From: Candidatus Nanohalarchaeota archaeon
GTDB taxonomy: Archaea > EX4484-52 > B79-G9
Length of the DNA stretch: 7,129 bases
NCBI GenBank assembly: GCA_003660865.1
Contig: QMVA01000071.1
Coordinates: 1-7,129, forward strand
Direction of reading: 5' to 3'
Shown piece by piece: positions 1-6,027 of this stretch. The position numbers and the translations under genes were made by a program. Position 1 is the first letter of the stretch. Each line of letters begins with the position of its first letter. The notes beneath the pieces are model-generated. The model ran no database searches, was not told the origin of the DNA, and worked only from the letters and a program-made list of their open reading frames with translations.

Positions 1-2
1 GA

Positions 3-116
3 AATCTAAAAGCAAAAGTATTCAAAGATGAGATAATTATACCGGAAATAACAAAAAAACAGAGATTGTTATTTGAAAGTTGTGAAATCATAGTCACTAA
101 AACTGCGGGAATTTAG
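3..116 (+). CDS. 3' end of an unidentified gene, cut by the window edge
   Basis: The frame is open from the left edge and reads 37 residues ending in IIVTKTAGI before a TAG at 114-116. The composition (K/E/I rich, with segments KDEIIIPEITKKQR and LLFESCEIIVTK) looks like real protein. The same frame continues for 24 more protein-like codons (EISPPFGRGDGYRC...) to a second TAG at 189-191, so the natural protein may once have been longer. The GRGDGYRC segment loosely resembles the Gly/Arg-rich C-terminal loop carrying the nucleophilic Cys of arginine deiminase-type (pentein) enzymes, but this is only a resemblance and I do not name the family. The gene is convergent with aspS. Either the gene ends at the first TAG, or it is a pseudogene broken there. 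Confidence 0.4.
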   Translation, partial: NLKAKVFKDEIIIPEITKKQRLLFESCEIIVTKTAGI

Positions 117-187
117 GAAATTAGTCCACCGTTTGGTCGTGGAGATGGATATCGTTGTACAATCAAGCGCATCGAAGATAAGACTTG

Positions 188-217
188 TTAGCTTCAAATG
201 CTAATAATTCGTTTTTT
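188..217 (+). terminator. possible terminator of the left-edge plus-strand gene
   Basis: A 5-bp stem, TTAGC (188-192) pairing with GCTAA (200-204) around a 7-base loop, is followed by a run of six T at 212-217. This is just after the second TAG of the left-edge frame and overlaps the aspS stop codon on the other strand. The stem is weak, so the T run, which is the usual archaeal termination signal, is the main support. Confidence 0.3.
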
Positions 218-1505
218 ACGGTGTCAACCTGTCCGGATCCCTCGGCGTCAGGCTCGCCTCGCGCACATTCTCTAACCCCAGAATAGTCTGCGTAAGCCTC
301 TCAAGTCCCATTCCAAGCCCCCCATGCGGCGGCATACCATACTTAAAAAACCTCAAATGATCAAAATCCTTTGGACTGATTCCTTTCTCCTTGATATTCG
401 CCACGCGGTCATTGTAGTGATGCTCTCTAATCCCCCCGCTTGTGATCTCAAGCCCCTTATACAAAAGATCAAACGCAAAAGACCCCTTCTTGTCATCTTT
501 CATAATATAGAACGGCTTCTTCTCAAACGAAAAGCCTGTAACAAACACAAAAGAAGACCCATACTTCTTCTCGCAATACTTGCATATCTCCCTCTCACCT
601 TCAGGAGTAAGGTCATGCGCCTCAGTCTCAATCTTCTCCTTTTTCAGTATCTTATTCACTTCATCAAAAGTCAGGCGCGGAATCTTTTTTGGAAACACAA
701 GATCAACCTTGTAAAGTTCAAGTATATTCTTGCATCTCTCATTCAGCTTCTCAAAAATATAGCAAAGCAGCTTCTCCTCAATATCGAGCACATCTGAAAG
801 CTTGTCAGTTACCATTTCAAGGTCAAATGATACGTATTCGCATAAGTGCCTTGTTGTGTGGTGGGGTTCTGCGCGGTATACCATCCCAATCTCCCATACT
901 TTATCTATACCCGATGCAAGCACAGACTCCTTAGACAACTGCGGGCTCTGCGCTAAAAACGCTTCCTTATTAAAATAGAGGATAGGAAAATATTCTGTAC
1001 CACCTTCAGTAGCAGCACCTGTAAGCCTTGAGGAAAATATCCTCTCAAATCCCTCCCCTGCCATAAACTCGCCCATGGCTCTTGCAATCTCTGACTGCAA
1101 CCGAAAAACAGTAAATGATTCCTGTCTTCTCATATCAAGGAACCGCCAGTCAATCCTCTTGTCAGGATTGCTCTCAATTCTTCCTGTGACTTCTATTGGC
1201 ATAGGAACTTCTGATTCAGAGATGATATCCATGTTTTTAGGCTTAATCTCAAGACCATTAGGCGCCCTGTCGTTCGCATCAGCTTTCCCTGAAACAGAAA
1301 TCACCCATTCCTTGCTGAGATTTTTTATGCGTTTCATCAGTTTTTCATCAGTCACGCCGCCTTTGGCAGTCACCTGGACAATGCCCTCACGGTCCCTGAG
1401 AGTGATAAAAACAAGTTTTCCAAGGTCACGAATATCATGGACCCAGCCTGCAATTTTCACATCATCGCCGGCTTTGATTTCATTTGAGTATTGTTCTCTT
1501 ATCAT
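216..1505 (-). CDS. aspS: aspartyl-tRNA synthetase, archaeal class II type, probably non-discriminating (aspartate--tRNA(Asn) ligase)
   Basis: This cytoplasmic enzyme charges tRNA-Asp with aspartate. It has 429 residues, normal for the archaeal form without the bacterial insertion domain. Residues 1-100 are the OB-fold anticodon-binding domain (AGWVHDIRDLG at 19-29). The class II core follows, with LTGAATEGGTEYFP (161-174) and FLAQSPQL (183-190), motif 2 at about 210-229 (YRAEPHHTTRHL), ITSGGIREH (364-372) and motif 3 GLGMGLERL (396-404). The start at 1505 is preferred over an upstream in-frame codon at 1538 because GGAAGGTG (1511-1518) lies 5 bases before it and family N-termini begin here. 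His23 and Pro82 align with the two positions (Trp26 and Lys85 in the discriminating Thermococcus kodakarensis enzyme) that separate discriminating from non-discriminating archaeal AspRS. His and Pro are the non-discriminating pair, so it probably also makes Asp-tRNA(Asn) for GatCAB amidation. The specificity call is inference from alignment by eye. Confidence 0.97.
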   Translation of the reverse strand: MIREQYSNEIKAGDDVKIAGWVHDIRDLGKLVFITLRDREGIVQVTAKGGVTDEKLMKRIKNLSKEWVISVSGKADANDRAPNGLEIKPKNMDIISESEVPMPIEVTGRIESNPDKRIDWRFLDMRRQESFTVFRLQSEIARAMGEFMAGEGFERIFSSRLTGAATEGGTEYFPILYFNKEAFLAQSPQLSKESVLASGIDKVWEIGMVYRAEPHHTTRHLCEYVSFDLEMVTDKLSDVLDIEEKLLCYIFEKLNERCKNILELYKVDLVFPKKIPRLTFDEVNKILKKEKIETEAHDLTPEGEREICKYCEKKYGSSFVFVTGFSFEKKPFYIMKDDKKGSFAFDLLYKGLEITSGGIREHHYNDRVANIKEKGISPKDFDHLRFFKYGMPPHGGLGMGLERLTQTILGLENVREASLTPRDPDRLTP

Positions 1506-1510
1506 AAAAA

Positions 1511-1518
1511 CACCTTCC
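1511..1518 (-). promoter_or_regulatory. ribosome binding site deciding the aspS start
   Basis: On the minus strand this reads GGAAGGTG, ending 5 bases before the ATG at 1505-1503. The spacing equals that of GGTGAT before the gene at 6185. It argues against translation from the in-frame codon at 1538, which lies upstream of this site. Confidence 0.65.
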
Positions 1519-1545
1519 TGTAAATATTTTTGTAACAATGCAATT

Positions 1546-1555
1546 GATTTATACC
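1546..1555 (-). promoter_or_regulatory. candidate aspS TATA box
   Basis: The minus strand reads GGTATAAATC. A start about 25 bases downstream would give a leader of about 18 bases that just includes the GGAAGGTG site. A second AT-rich box, GATAAATATATAATA at about 1580-1594, would give a longer leader and cannot be excluded. Confidence 0.4.
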
Positions 1556-1656
1556 AATACCATTAACTATCTCCCAAAAATATTATATATTTATCAGCAG
1601 GAAAGCGAAAGTGTACCCAAAAACACAATTTCTATCAATTTATGCTCTGGGAACCC

Positions 1657-1663
1657 AAAAAAA
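1657..1663 (-). terminator. oligo-T terminator after the antioxidant operon
   Basis: A run of seven T on the minus strand begins one base after the desulfoferrodoxin stop codon and is followed by the palindrome GGGTTCCC. A second T5 run lies at 1619-1623. Tandem T runs without a strong hairpin are typical archaeal termination signals, and they separate this operon from aspS, which has its own TATA boxes. Confidence 0.45.
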
Positions 1664-1664
1664 C

Positions 1665-2045
1665 CTAAGACTTCCACAGCCCATGCATACTGCAATATTC
1701 CCGCGCAACAGCATCCTCTACCTGCGCACCGCACTCGAAGTCCGCCTCAGGCGCATCTCCTGCTTTCAAAAACTTCCTGTAGACAACGCCATCACAAACA
1801 AGCTCAATCCACTCGATAAAATGTGTATCATCCATAGGATGCGGTACAGATCCCACATTCACCCTGATGCCGCCGGAAATCTTTTCAATCACAGGCGCAT
1901 GCTTCTCAGAACCGGAATCCTTTGTCTTCTCATCAAGCAGTGCCATCGGTTCACCGCAGCAGACGAGCGCTCCTGCGCCTTCATGAATAACTTCAACAAT
2001 ATTCCCGCAAATATTGCACTTATAAATCTGTCTTTTTTCTGTCAT
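1665..2045 (-). CDS. dfx: desulfoferrodoxin (2Fe superoxide reductase)
   Basis: This enzyme reduces superoxide to hydrogen peroxide without making oxygen, a cytoplasmic defence typical of anaerobes. It has 126 residues, the usual length. The N-terminal desulforedoxin domain carries the Fe(Cys)4 ligands C10, C13, C29 and C30. The C-terminal SOR domain has the catalytic E47-K48 pair followed by H49 (EKHAPV), H69 (VPHP), H75 (DTHFIEWI), C118 and H121 (EYCSMHGLW), so the full Fe(His)4Cys site is present. The ATG is preceded by a GAGGGG-type ribosome site and starts 11 bases after the PAS gene. It is last in the rubrerythrin-PAS operon. Its product, peroxide, is the substrate of rubrerythrin, so the two form a pathway. 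It stops at TAG, and the 3' extension beyond the stop is short and not protein-like. Confidence 0.97.
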   Translation of the reverse strand: MTEKRQIYKCNICGNIVEVIHEGAGALVCCGEPMALLDEKTKDSGSEKHAPVIEKISGGIRVNVGSVPHPMDDTHFIEWIELVCDGVVYRKFLKAGDAPEADFECGAQVEDAVAREYCSMHGLWKS

Positions 2046-2056
2046 ACAAAACCCCT

Positions 2057-2461
2057 CTAGTCCAAAAGCCTTTTTTCACCCTCTATTTTCTGGATGTCAA
2101 AAATATCCTGCGTTGCTTCAAGACATCCAAGATACCTGCCATCTTTGTCTCTTAAAGCAAAATATCTTATAAAAACAGTATGCATCTCTTTAGTCTCGCC
2201 AAAGGGTATCTTTATCCAGAACTGCGCCTCATCGCGCGTTCCCTCTTTCATCTCTGTCAGGATCTGCTCAACCTTGGAAAGGCTCTTTGGTGGATGGCAA
2301 TCGCGCACATTTCGCCCGACAATGCCCTCTGGTCTCCTGAAAATCCGTGTCTCATGCTTATTCCATCCAAGAACTGTGTCATCTGCACCAAGAACAGAAA
2401 ATTCAAATGGGACAGTCTCGAGCAGAGCATTCAATACATCATCATGCAGTTTTCCAATCAT
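2057..2461 (-). CDS. stand-alone PAS domain protein, DUF438-associated PAS type
   Basis: A 134-residue soluble protein that is almost entirely one PAS domain (about residues 12-125). Recognisable pieces are a short N-terminal helix ([20 protein letters not shown]), [10 protein letters not shown], the conserved RDCHPPKS (53-60), [19 protein letters not shown] (97-115) and the terminal [12 protein letters not shown]. This is the PAS version usually found at the C-terminus of DUF438 proteins, but no DUF438 or output domain (kinase, HTH, GGDEF) is present. Starting at its own ATG with AAAGGT upstream, it lies between rubrerythrin and desulfoferrodoxin with 11-base gaps on both sides, so it is almost surely co-transcribed. 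PAS domains bind haem, flavin or small ligands. The Cys-His of RDCHPPKS (C55, H56) and C113 are candidate sensing or metal-binding residues, by inference only. A role as redox or oxygen sensor, or as partner of the two iron enzymes, is inferred from the operon. Confidence 0.88.
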   Translation of the reverse strand: MIGKLHDDVLNALLETVPFEFSVLGADDTVLGWNKHETRIFRRPEGIVGRNVRDCHPPKSLSKVEQILTEMKEGTRDEAQFWIKIPFGETKEMHTVFIRYFALRDKDGRYLGCLEATQDIFDIQKIEGEKRLLD

Positions 2462-2472
2462 TTTTCATACCT

Positions 2473-3057
2473 TTAATAGTCTTCGCACCTGCGCTCAAAA
2501 TAACTTGTCGGATGACTGCATGACGGACACTTCTTTGGTGCTTCTTTTCCCTCATGAACATATCCGCACTTTCTGCATACCCATGAAACACTTTTATCAT
2601 TCTTAAACACAGCACTTCCTTCAACATTTGCAAGTAGTTTCTTGTACCTTTCTTCATGGTGTGCTTCAGCTTTCCCAATAGCCCGAAGTCGCGTAGCAAT
2701 CTCAGAAAGACCCTCTTTTTCAGCAATATCCGCAAACCCAGGATACATTGCAGTAGTCTCAAAATTCTCGCCTGCAATAGCTGCTTTCAGGTTCAGGGCA
2801 GTATTCTCAAGAGTAGTAGGCGCGCTTGCCTCAACTACAATCTCATCATGATTCTCATCACTTTTCTTCTTAAGCTCATTAATCATTCTGAAAAGCCATT
2901 TGGCATGTTCTCTTTCATTATCGGCAGTGAGAAGAAAAATATCCGATATCTGCTCAAAGCCCTCTTTCTTTGCAATTTTGGCGTAAATTGTGTACCTGTT
3001 TCGCGCCTGGCTCTCGCCGATAAACGCTTTTGTCATATTCTTAATCGTTTCATTCAT
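2473..3057 (-). CDS. rbr: rubrerythrin
   Basis: A cytoplasmic non-haem diiron peroxidase that reduces hydrogen peroxide with electrons from rubredoxin or NAD(P)H systems. It has 194 residues, the typical length. The ferritin-like four-helix domain carries all expected iron ligands: E15, the pair E48xxH51 (NEREH), E97 and E100 (AGENFE), and E131xxH134 (EAHHE). The C-terminal rubredoxin-like domain has C161xxC164 and C177xxC180 ([12 protein letters not shown] and KKCPSC). The start is fixed by a strong GGAGGAGAT site 4 bases before the ATG. It is the first gene of the operon with the PAS protein and desulfoferrodoxin and would remove the peroxide that desulfoferrodoxin makes. Confidence 0.97.
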   Translation of the reverse strand: MNETIKNMTKAFIGESQARNRYTIYAKIAKKEGFEQISDIFLLTADNEREHAKWLFRMINELKKKSDENHDEIVVEASAPTTLENTALNLKAAIAGENFETTAMYPGFADIAEKEGLSEIATRLRAIGKAEAHHEERYKKLLANVEGSAVFKNDKSVSWVCRKCGYVHEGKEAPKKCPSCSHPTSYFERRCEDY

Positions 3058-3060
3058 ATA

Positions 3061-3069
3061 ATCTCCTCC
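3061..3069 (-). promoter_or_regulatory. strong ribosome binding site of rubrerythrin
   Basis: The minus strand reads GGAGGAGAT, nearly full complement to the archaeal 16S 3' end, ending just before the short TAT-A spacer to the ATG at 3057. It is the strongest site in the window and fits a highly expressed antioxidant gene. Confidence 0.7.
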
Positions 3070-3097
3070 ATTGTAAATAGTTTCCAGTTCGTTCGCA

Positions 3098-3108
3098 ATT
3101 TTGTAGGT
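3098..3108 (+). repeat. left inverted repeat of the IS-like element
   Basis: ATTTTGTAGGT, exact inverse complement of 3892-3902. It lies about 40 bases upstream of the rubrerythrin start codon. Confidence 0.45.
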
Positions 3109-3120
3109 GATTGTGGCATA

Positions 3121-3130
3121 TTATTTATAG
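3121..3130 (-). promoter_or_regulatory. TATA box of the rubrerythrin-PAS-desulfoferrodoxin operon
   Basis: The minus strand reads CTATAAATAA, the best TATA-like box upstream of rubrerythrin. A transcript starting about 26 bases downstream would begin near 3100 and have a leader of about 42 bases including the GGAGGAGAT site. The box lies just inside the left inverted repeat of the IS-like element, so the promoter may have been supplied by it. Confidence 0.5.
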
Positions 3131-3323
3131 CAAACCGGGTTGATATCCAATTTTGTTCCACAAAGTATATCCCATACGATGACAGAATATACCTTATAAA
3201 AACAAAACAACGTTTATTGATTGTATGTATATCTATAAATATCTTGTTCGCATTTAGTTTTTTTTTGCTTTTGAAGAGAGTTTCATATACTACTATGTTG
3301 ACGATAGCATCTGTTTTATTGTA

Positions 3324-3743
3324 ATGTCCAGACCAACAAAATCAAAATCGGAAACATCAGAACAGTATAAACCAAAGATGTCTATTAAATCCGCATACTG
3401 TCCAAAATATGGTTCTGCAAACATCATAATGTAGGGTCACTGCTTCAAAACCACGTACGACAAATACTATAATCCTGTACGGATAGAGGGTTTCAGAGTC
3501 ATGTGCAAGAATTGTAATAAGACAACATGCTGTTATCCCTCAGGTATTGATTTATGGCAACGGTTACTTCCGGAAACATTGACACATCTTGTTACGCAGA
3601 AAATGTATAAGGGATGCGGTTATAAAAACATTGGTCGCGAGGATTATTCTAAAGCAGGATTTTTAGCATCTTCATGTTGGAATATAATCCAGAAATGTGG
3701 TCATGTGGCAAAAGTAGTACTAAAACGAATACCTAAAATATAA
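3324..3743 (+). pseudogene. broken zinc-ribbon transposase-like ORF
   Basis: From ATG 3324 the frame reads MSRPTKSKSETSEQ..., an incomplete zinc ribbon (C26-P-K-Y29, then C61-x-x-C64 in MCKNCNK) and a helical, HTH-like tail (LVTQKMYKGCGYKNIGREDY) to TAA 3741. A TAG at 3432-3434 (codon 37) interrupts it. Zinc ribbons of IS transposases usually read CPxCGS followed by a WG, so Y29 looks like a lost Cys (TGT to TAT) and the TAG like a lost Trp (TGG to TAG). The intact stretch after the TAG could start at ATG 3501 and give 80 residues, but this would lack half the zinc ribbon. No DDE catalytic domain is present. No ribosome site precedes the ATG. The stop of the upstream frame overlaps it as TAATG. 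I infer a decayed transposase-type gene. Confidence 0.5.
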
Positions 3744-3891
3744 AAAGAGGTTTGATTAGCGTGAGCAAGAGGTGAGTGTATATATTTGCGTATCTCTGCC
3801 CAGCAAAATGTATCTTTTGAACAAATCATAACTCTTTTTGAGAATATGTGGGTGCATTGGTGGATAAATTGAATCATTTTCTATTGGAACT
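3744..3891 (+). other. remnant coding sequence downstream of the zinc-ribbon ORF
   Basis: After the TAA at 3741 the same reading frame meets TGA at 3753 and 3762, then opens from 3765 to a TGA at 3870, reading LRISAQQNVSFEQIITLFE and then MWVHWWIN. It looks protein-like but has no start with a ribosome site. It is best read as further debris of the same element. Nothing else is recognisable here. Confidence 0.25.
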
Positions 3892-3902
3892 ACCTACAAA
3901 AT
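3892..3902 (-). repeat. right inverted repeat of the IS-like element
   Basis: ACCTACAAAAT, the inverse complement of 3098-3108, 20 bases beyond the metG stop codon. It is also part of a 15/16 match (ACCTACAAAATCAAAA, 3892-3907) in direct orientation to 3332-3347 at the start of the zinc-ribbon ORF. Confidence 0.4.
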
Positions 3903-3903
3903 C

Positions 3904-3908
3904 AAAAA
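3904..3908 (-). terminator. weak oligo-T signal after metG
   Basis: The minus strand has T5 here followed by a T4 run (TTTTTGATTTTG), starting 14 bases after the metG TGA. There is no hairpin. It would act as a short archaeal T-run terminator. Confidence 0.3.
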
Positions 3909-3921
3909 TGGTCTGATAGTT

Positions 3922-6027
3922 TCACCTGATTTTTGCTCCTTCACCAATCTCTGCTGTCACTGCCTTTCCTGACTCCGTTTTCAGAACAATATCCTTGTAT
4001 GCGACCTGTCTGTCTTTTGTGACTTTCATATCAATCTTTAAAAAATCTTTGAACTTGAAGCCAGACACGGGCTTTTTTGAAATACCATCTGCAAAGACAC
4101 TTTCACCGGGCTTTGCGCCGCAAACACTTAAAACAGCAAGATCTTTTTCCTTGTCTGCTGCAAGGATCATGCCCTGTGATTCCACGCCTCTTACTTTCGT
4201 ATACTCAAGATTTGCGATTATAACAATATTTTTCCCTTCCAATTCTTCTTTCTTTATTTGCCCACGCAAGCCTGCCACAAGCTGCCTTTTTTCTTCTCCG
4301 AGACTAATATTCAGTACATAAAGCTTGTCTGCGTCCGGATGGTCTTTCACAGATGATATTTTCGCAACCCGTAAATCAACTGCGCTGAACGGATCTTCGG
4401 CGATATCTTCATCTGTGATTTTCACAACAAGTGGTTTAGGTGTCTTGATTTTCATGCCGGGCTTAAGTGAAATTTTACTCCATCCGGTATTCTTTATGCC
4501 CAGCGTATCCTGAAGCTCTTTTGAAATGGAAGGTATAAACGGCTCAAGAACGACAGAGAGCATATTTGTTGCTTTTACAGATAGATATAATGTTGTGCCT
4601 GATTTGTCCTTGTCATCCTTTACAGACTTCCATGGTTCATTTGAATTGAAATTCCTGTTGCATTCCCGCGCAAAATCCATAATAACTTCAAGCGCCTTCT
4701 TAAGTTCAACTTTTTCAATTAAACTACCTACTTTTTCTGGAAGAGCATCAATCTTCGCATTAAACTCCCTGTCTGCTTTGTTTAGCTTCCCAATGGGCGG
4801 GACCTTTGAGTCAAAATTATTCTTAACAAATGTAAGTGCGCGATGCACAAAATTTCCAAATGTATCTGACAGGTCATTGTTCAGTTTCACCTGAAACTCC
4901 TTGTAACTGAAATCTGTGTCTGTTGTATTATTCGCTGTGACTGATGTAAGAAAATAGCGCAGATAATCACAGGGAAAGCGATTGAGATAGTCCCTAAGAA
5001 GAATAAACGTACCTCTTGACTTGCTCATCTTGTTTCTATTAACTGTGAGGTATCCTCTTGTAGGAATATCCTGGGGAAGATTAAAGTCTGCTGCCATAAG
5101 CAGTGCAGGCCAGAAGAGATAATGAAAGTAAATTATATCCTTTCCAATAAAGTGATATATGTCTGTATTTTTGTCAAGCCAGAAATCCTCCCATTTTTCA
5201 TTATTTGTCTTCGCCCACTTTACAGTAGATGAGACATAGCCAATAGGCGCATCGAGCCACACATAAAAATACTTGTTCTTTTCACCTGGTATAAGGAACC
5301 CAAAATAAGGTCCTGTTCTTGTAATATCCCAGTCTCTTAGTCCTTCCTTGATCCAGTTAAGTACATAGTTTTTCACATCTTTTTGTATGTGTTTGTTTGT
5401 TGTGAGCCATTTTTTGAGTTGTATTTCATATTGTGTAAGGCGAAAGAAATAGTGCTCCTGTGTGCGCTTCTCCGGCTTTGCATGACATACTGCGCAATAC
5501 GCATTCAAAAGATCACTTGTCTGGTATGTTGCCCCGCATTTTTCACACGAATCCCCGTACTGGTCTTCTGCTCCGCATTTGGGGCAGGTGCCTTTGAGGA
5601 ACCTGTCTGGCAGGTAGCGCGCGCATTTCGGGCAGTACATGAGCTCTACTTTCTTTGTATATATTGAGCCTTTTTTCTGCGCTCTTTTGAAGAATTCACA
5701 TGCCATCTTCCTGTTCTCCTCTGAATGTGTGTGGTGGAATATGTCAAAACTTATGCCCATATCCTTAAAGTCCTTGGCATGCTCTTTTCGGTATCTCTTT
5801 ACGAACTCTTCGGGTTTGAGGTTTGCTTTCTTAGCGTTGATTTCTATAGGCGTCCCATGCTCGTCAGTAGCGCATACGTAGACCACATTATTTTTTTTAA
5901 GGCGATGATATCGTACGAAGATGTCTGCGGGCAGGTATGTTGATGCGAGGTGCCCTATATGGAGAGAGCCGTTTGCATAAGGAAGAGCAGAAGTTACAAG
6001 AATGCGCTTAGATTTTATTTTTATCAC
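3922..6027 (-). CDS. metG: methionyl-tRNA synthetase with C-terminal tRNA-binding domain
   Basis: This cytoplasmic class I enzyme charges initiator and elongator tRNA-Met. Numbered from the GTG at 6027 (701 residues), it begins KSKRILVTSALPYANGSLHIGHL with the HIGH motif at 23-26. It has eight zinc-knuckle cysteines in four CxxC pairs (132/135, 148/151, 161/164, 178/181), DAPIGY, HFIGKDIIYFH and KMSKS at 333-337. A helical anticodon-binding domain follows, then an EMAPII-like tRNA-binding domain (about 547-647, AVDLRVAKISSVKDHPDADKLY) and an unusual charged tail of about 54 residues. The start is uncertain. In-frame TTG 6096 and ATG 6081 lie upstream of a TATA-like box (6050-6060) and have no ribosome site. 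GTG 6027 would be nearly leaderless. A GGTGAT at 6023-6028 sits 4 bases before an AUA (6018-6016) that matches the usual family N-terminus. It is divergent from the gene at 6185. Confidence 0.97.
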   Translation of the reverse strand: MIKIKSKRILVTSALPYANGSLHIGHLASTYLPADIFVRYHRLKKNNVVYVCATDEHGTPIEINAKKANLKPEEFVKRYRKEHAKDFKDMGISFDIFHHTHSEENRKMACEFFKRAQKKGSIYTKKVELMYCPKCARYLPDRFLKGTCPKCGAEDQYGDSCEKCGATYQTSDLLNAYCAVCHAKPEKRTQEHYFFRLTQYEIQLKKWLTTNKHIQKDVKNYVLNWIKEGLRDWDITRTGPYFGFLIPGEKNKYFYVWLDAPIGYVSSTVKWAKTNNEKWEDFWLDKNTDIYHFIGKDIIYFHYLFWPALLMAADFNLPQDIPTRGYLTVNRNKMSKSRGTFILLRDYLNRFPCDYLRYFLTSVTANNTTDTDFSYKEFQVKLNNDLSDTFGNFVHRALTFVKNNFDSKVPPIGKLNKADREFNAKIDALPEKVGSLIEKVELKKALEVIMDFARECNRNFNSNEPWKSVKDDKDKSGTTLYLSVKATNMLSVVLEPFIPSISKELQDTLGIKNTGWSKISLKPGMKIKTPKPLVVKITDEDIAEDPFSAVDLRVAKISSVKDHPDADKLYVLNISLGEEKRQLVAGLRGQIKKEELEGKNIVIIANLEYTKVRGVESQGMILAADKEKDLAVLSVCGAKPGESVFADGISKKPVSGFKFKDFLKIDMKVTKDRQVAYKDIVLKTESGKAVTAEIGEGAKIR

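Larger units (their letters stand above)
3098..3902 (+). mobile_element. degenerate insertion-sequence-like element (about 0.8 kb)
   Basis: An 11-bp perfect inverted repeat, ATTTTGTAGGT at 3098-3108 and ACCTACAAAAT at 3892-3902, brackets the only part of the centre of the window without an intact gene. Between the repeats lies a broken zinc-ribbon ORF of the kind found at the N-terminus of transposases, preceded by a small open frame (3118-3324) and followed by a same-frame remnant (about 3765-3872). Size and layout fit a small IS, and the inner ends GGTGATTG and GGTAGTTC loosely recall IS1-type termini. I see no convincing direct target duplication and no intact catalytic domain, so the boundaries and family are uncertain. 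It sits between rubrerythrin and metG. Confidence 0.4.

Noticed and set aside
1506..1538. aspS start at 1538 giving an 11-residue extension
   Set aside because: The extension would contain the GGAAGGTG ribosome site placed 5 bases before the inner ATG, and AspRS proteins start at the MIREQYS-like position.
324..1566. Plus-strand open frames across aspS (324-797, 689-934, 1075-1566)
   Set aside because: They are antisense shadows of a well-conserved synthetase, with no domain or ribosome site.
1538..2851. Open frames opposite the antioxidant operon (1538-1819, 1611-2060, 2094-2606, 2180-2476, 2642-2851) and the minus frame 2442-2777
   Set aside because: All overlap genes with complete metal-ligand sets and show no protein-like composition of their own.
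3098..3105. 8-9 bp target duplication flanking an IS1-like core starting at GGTGATTG
   Set aside because: The flanks TTTTGTA and TACAAAA are inverted, not direct, repeats, so they belong to the inverted repeat and do not show a target duplication.
114..3434. Pyrrolysine readthrough of the in-frame TAG codons (114, 3432)
   Set aside because: TAG also ends ordinary full-length genes here (desulfoferrodoxin, the PAS protein, the 6185 gene), so it is a normal stop in this genome. Broken genes are the simpler reading, and no pyrrolysine gene is visible.
3995..5943. Plus-strand open frames across metG
   Set aside because: Antisense shadows of MetRS, with no initiation signals or recognisable domains.
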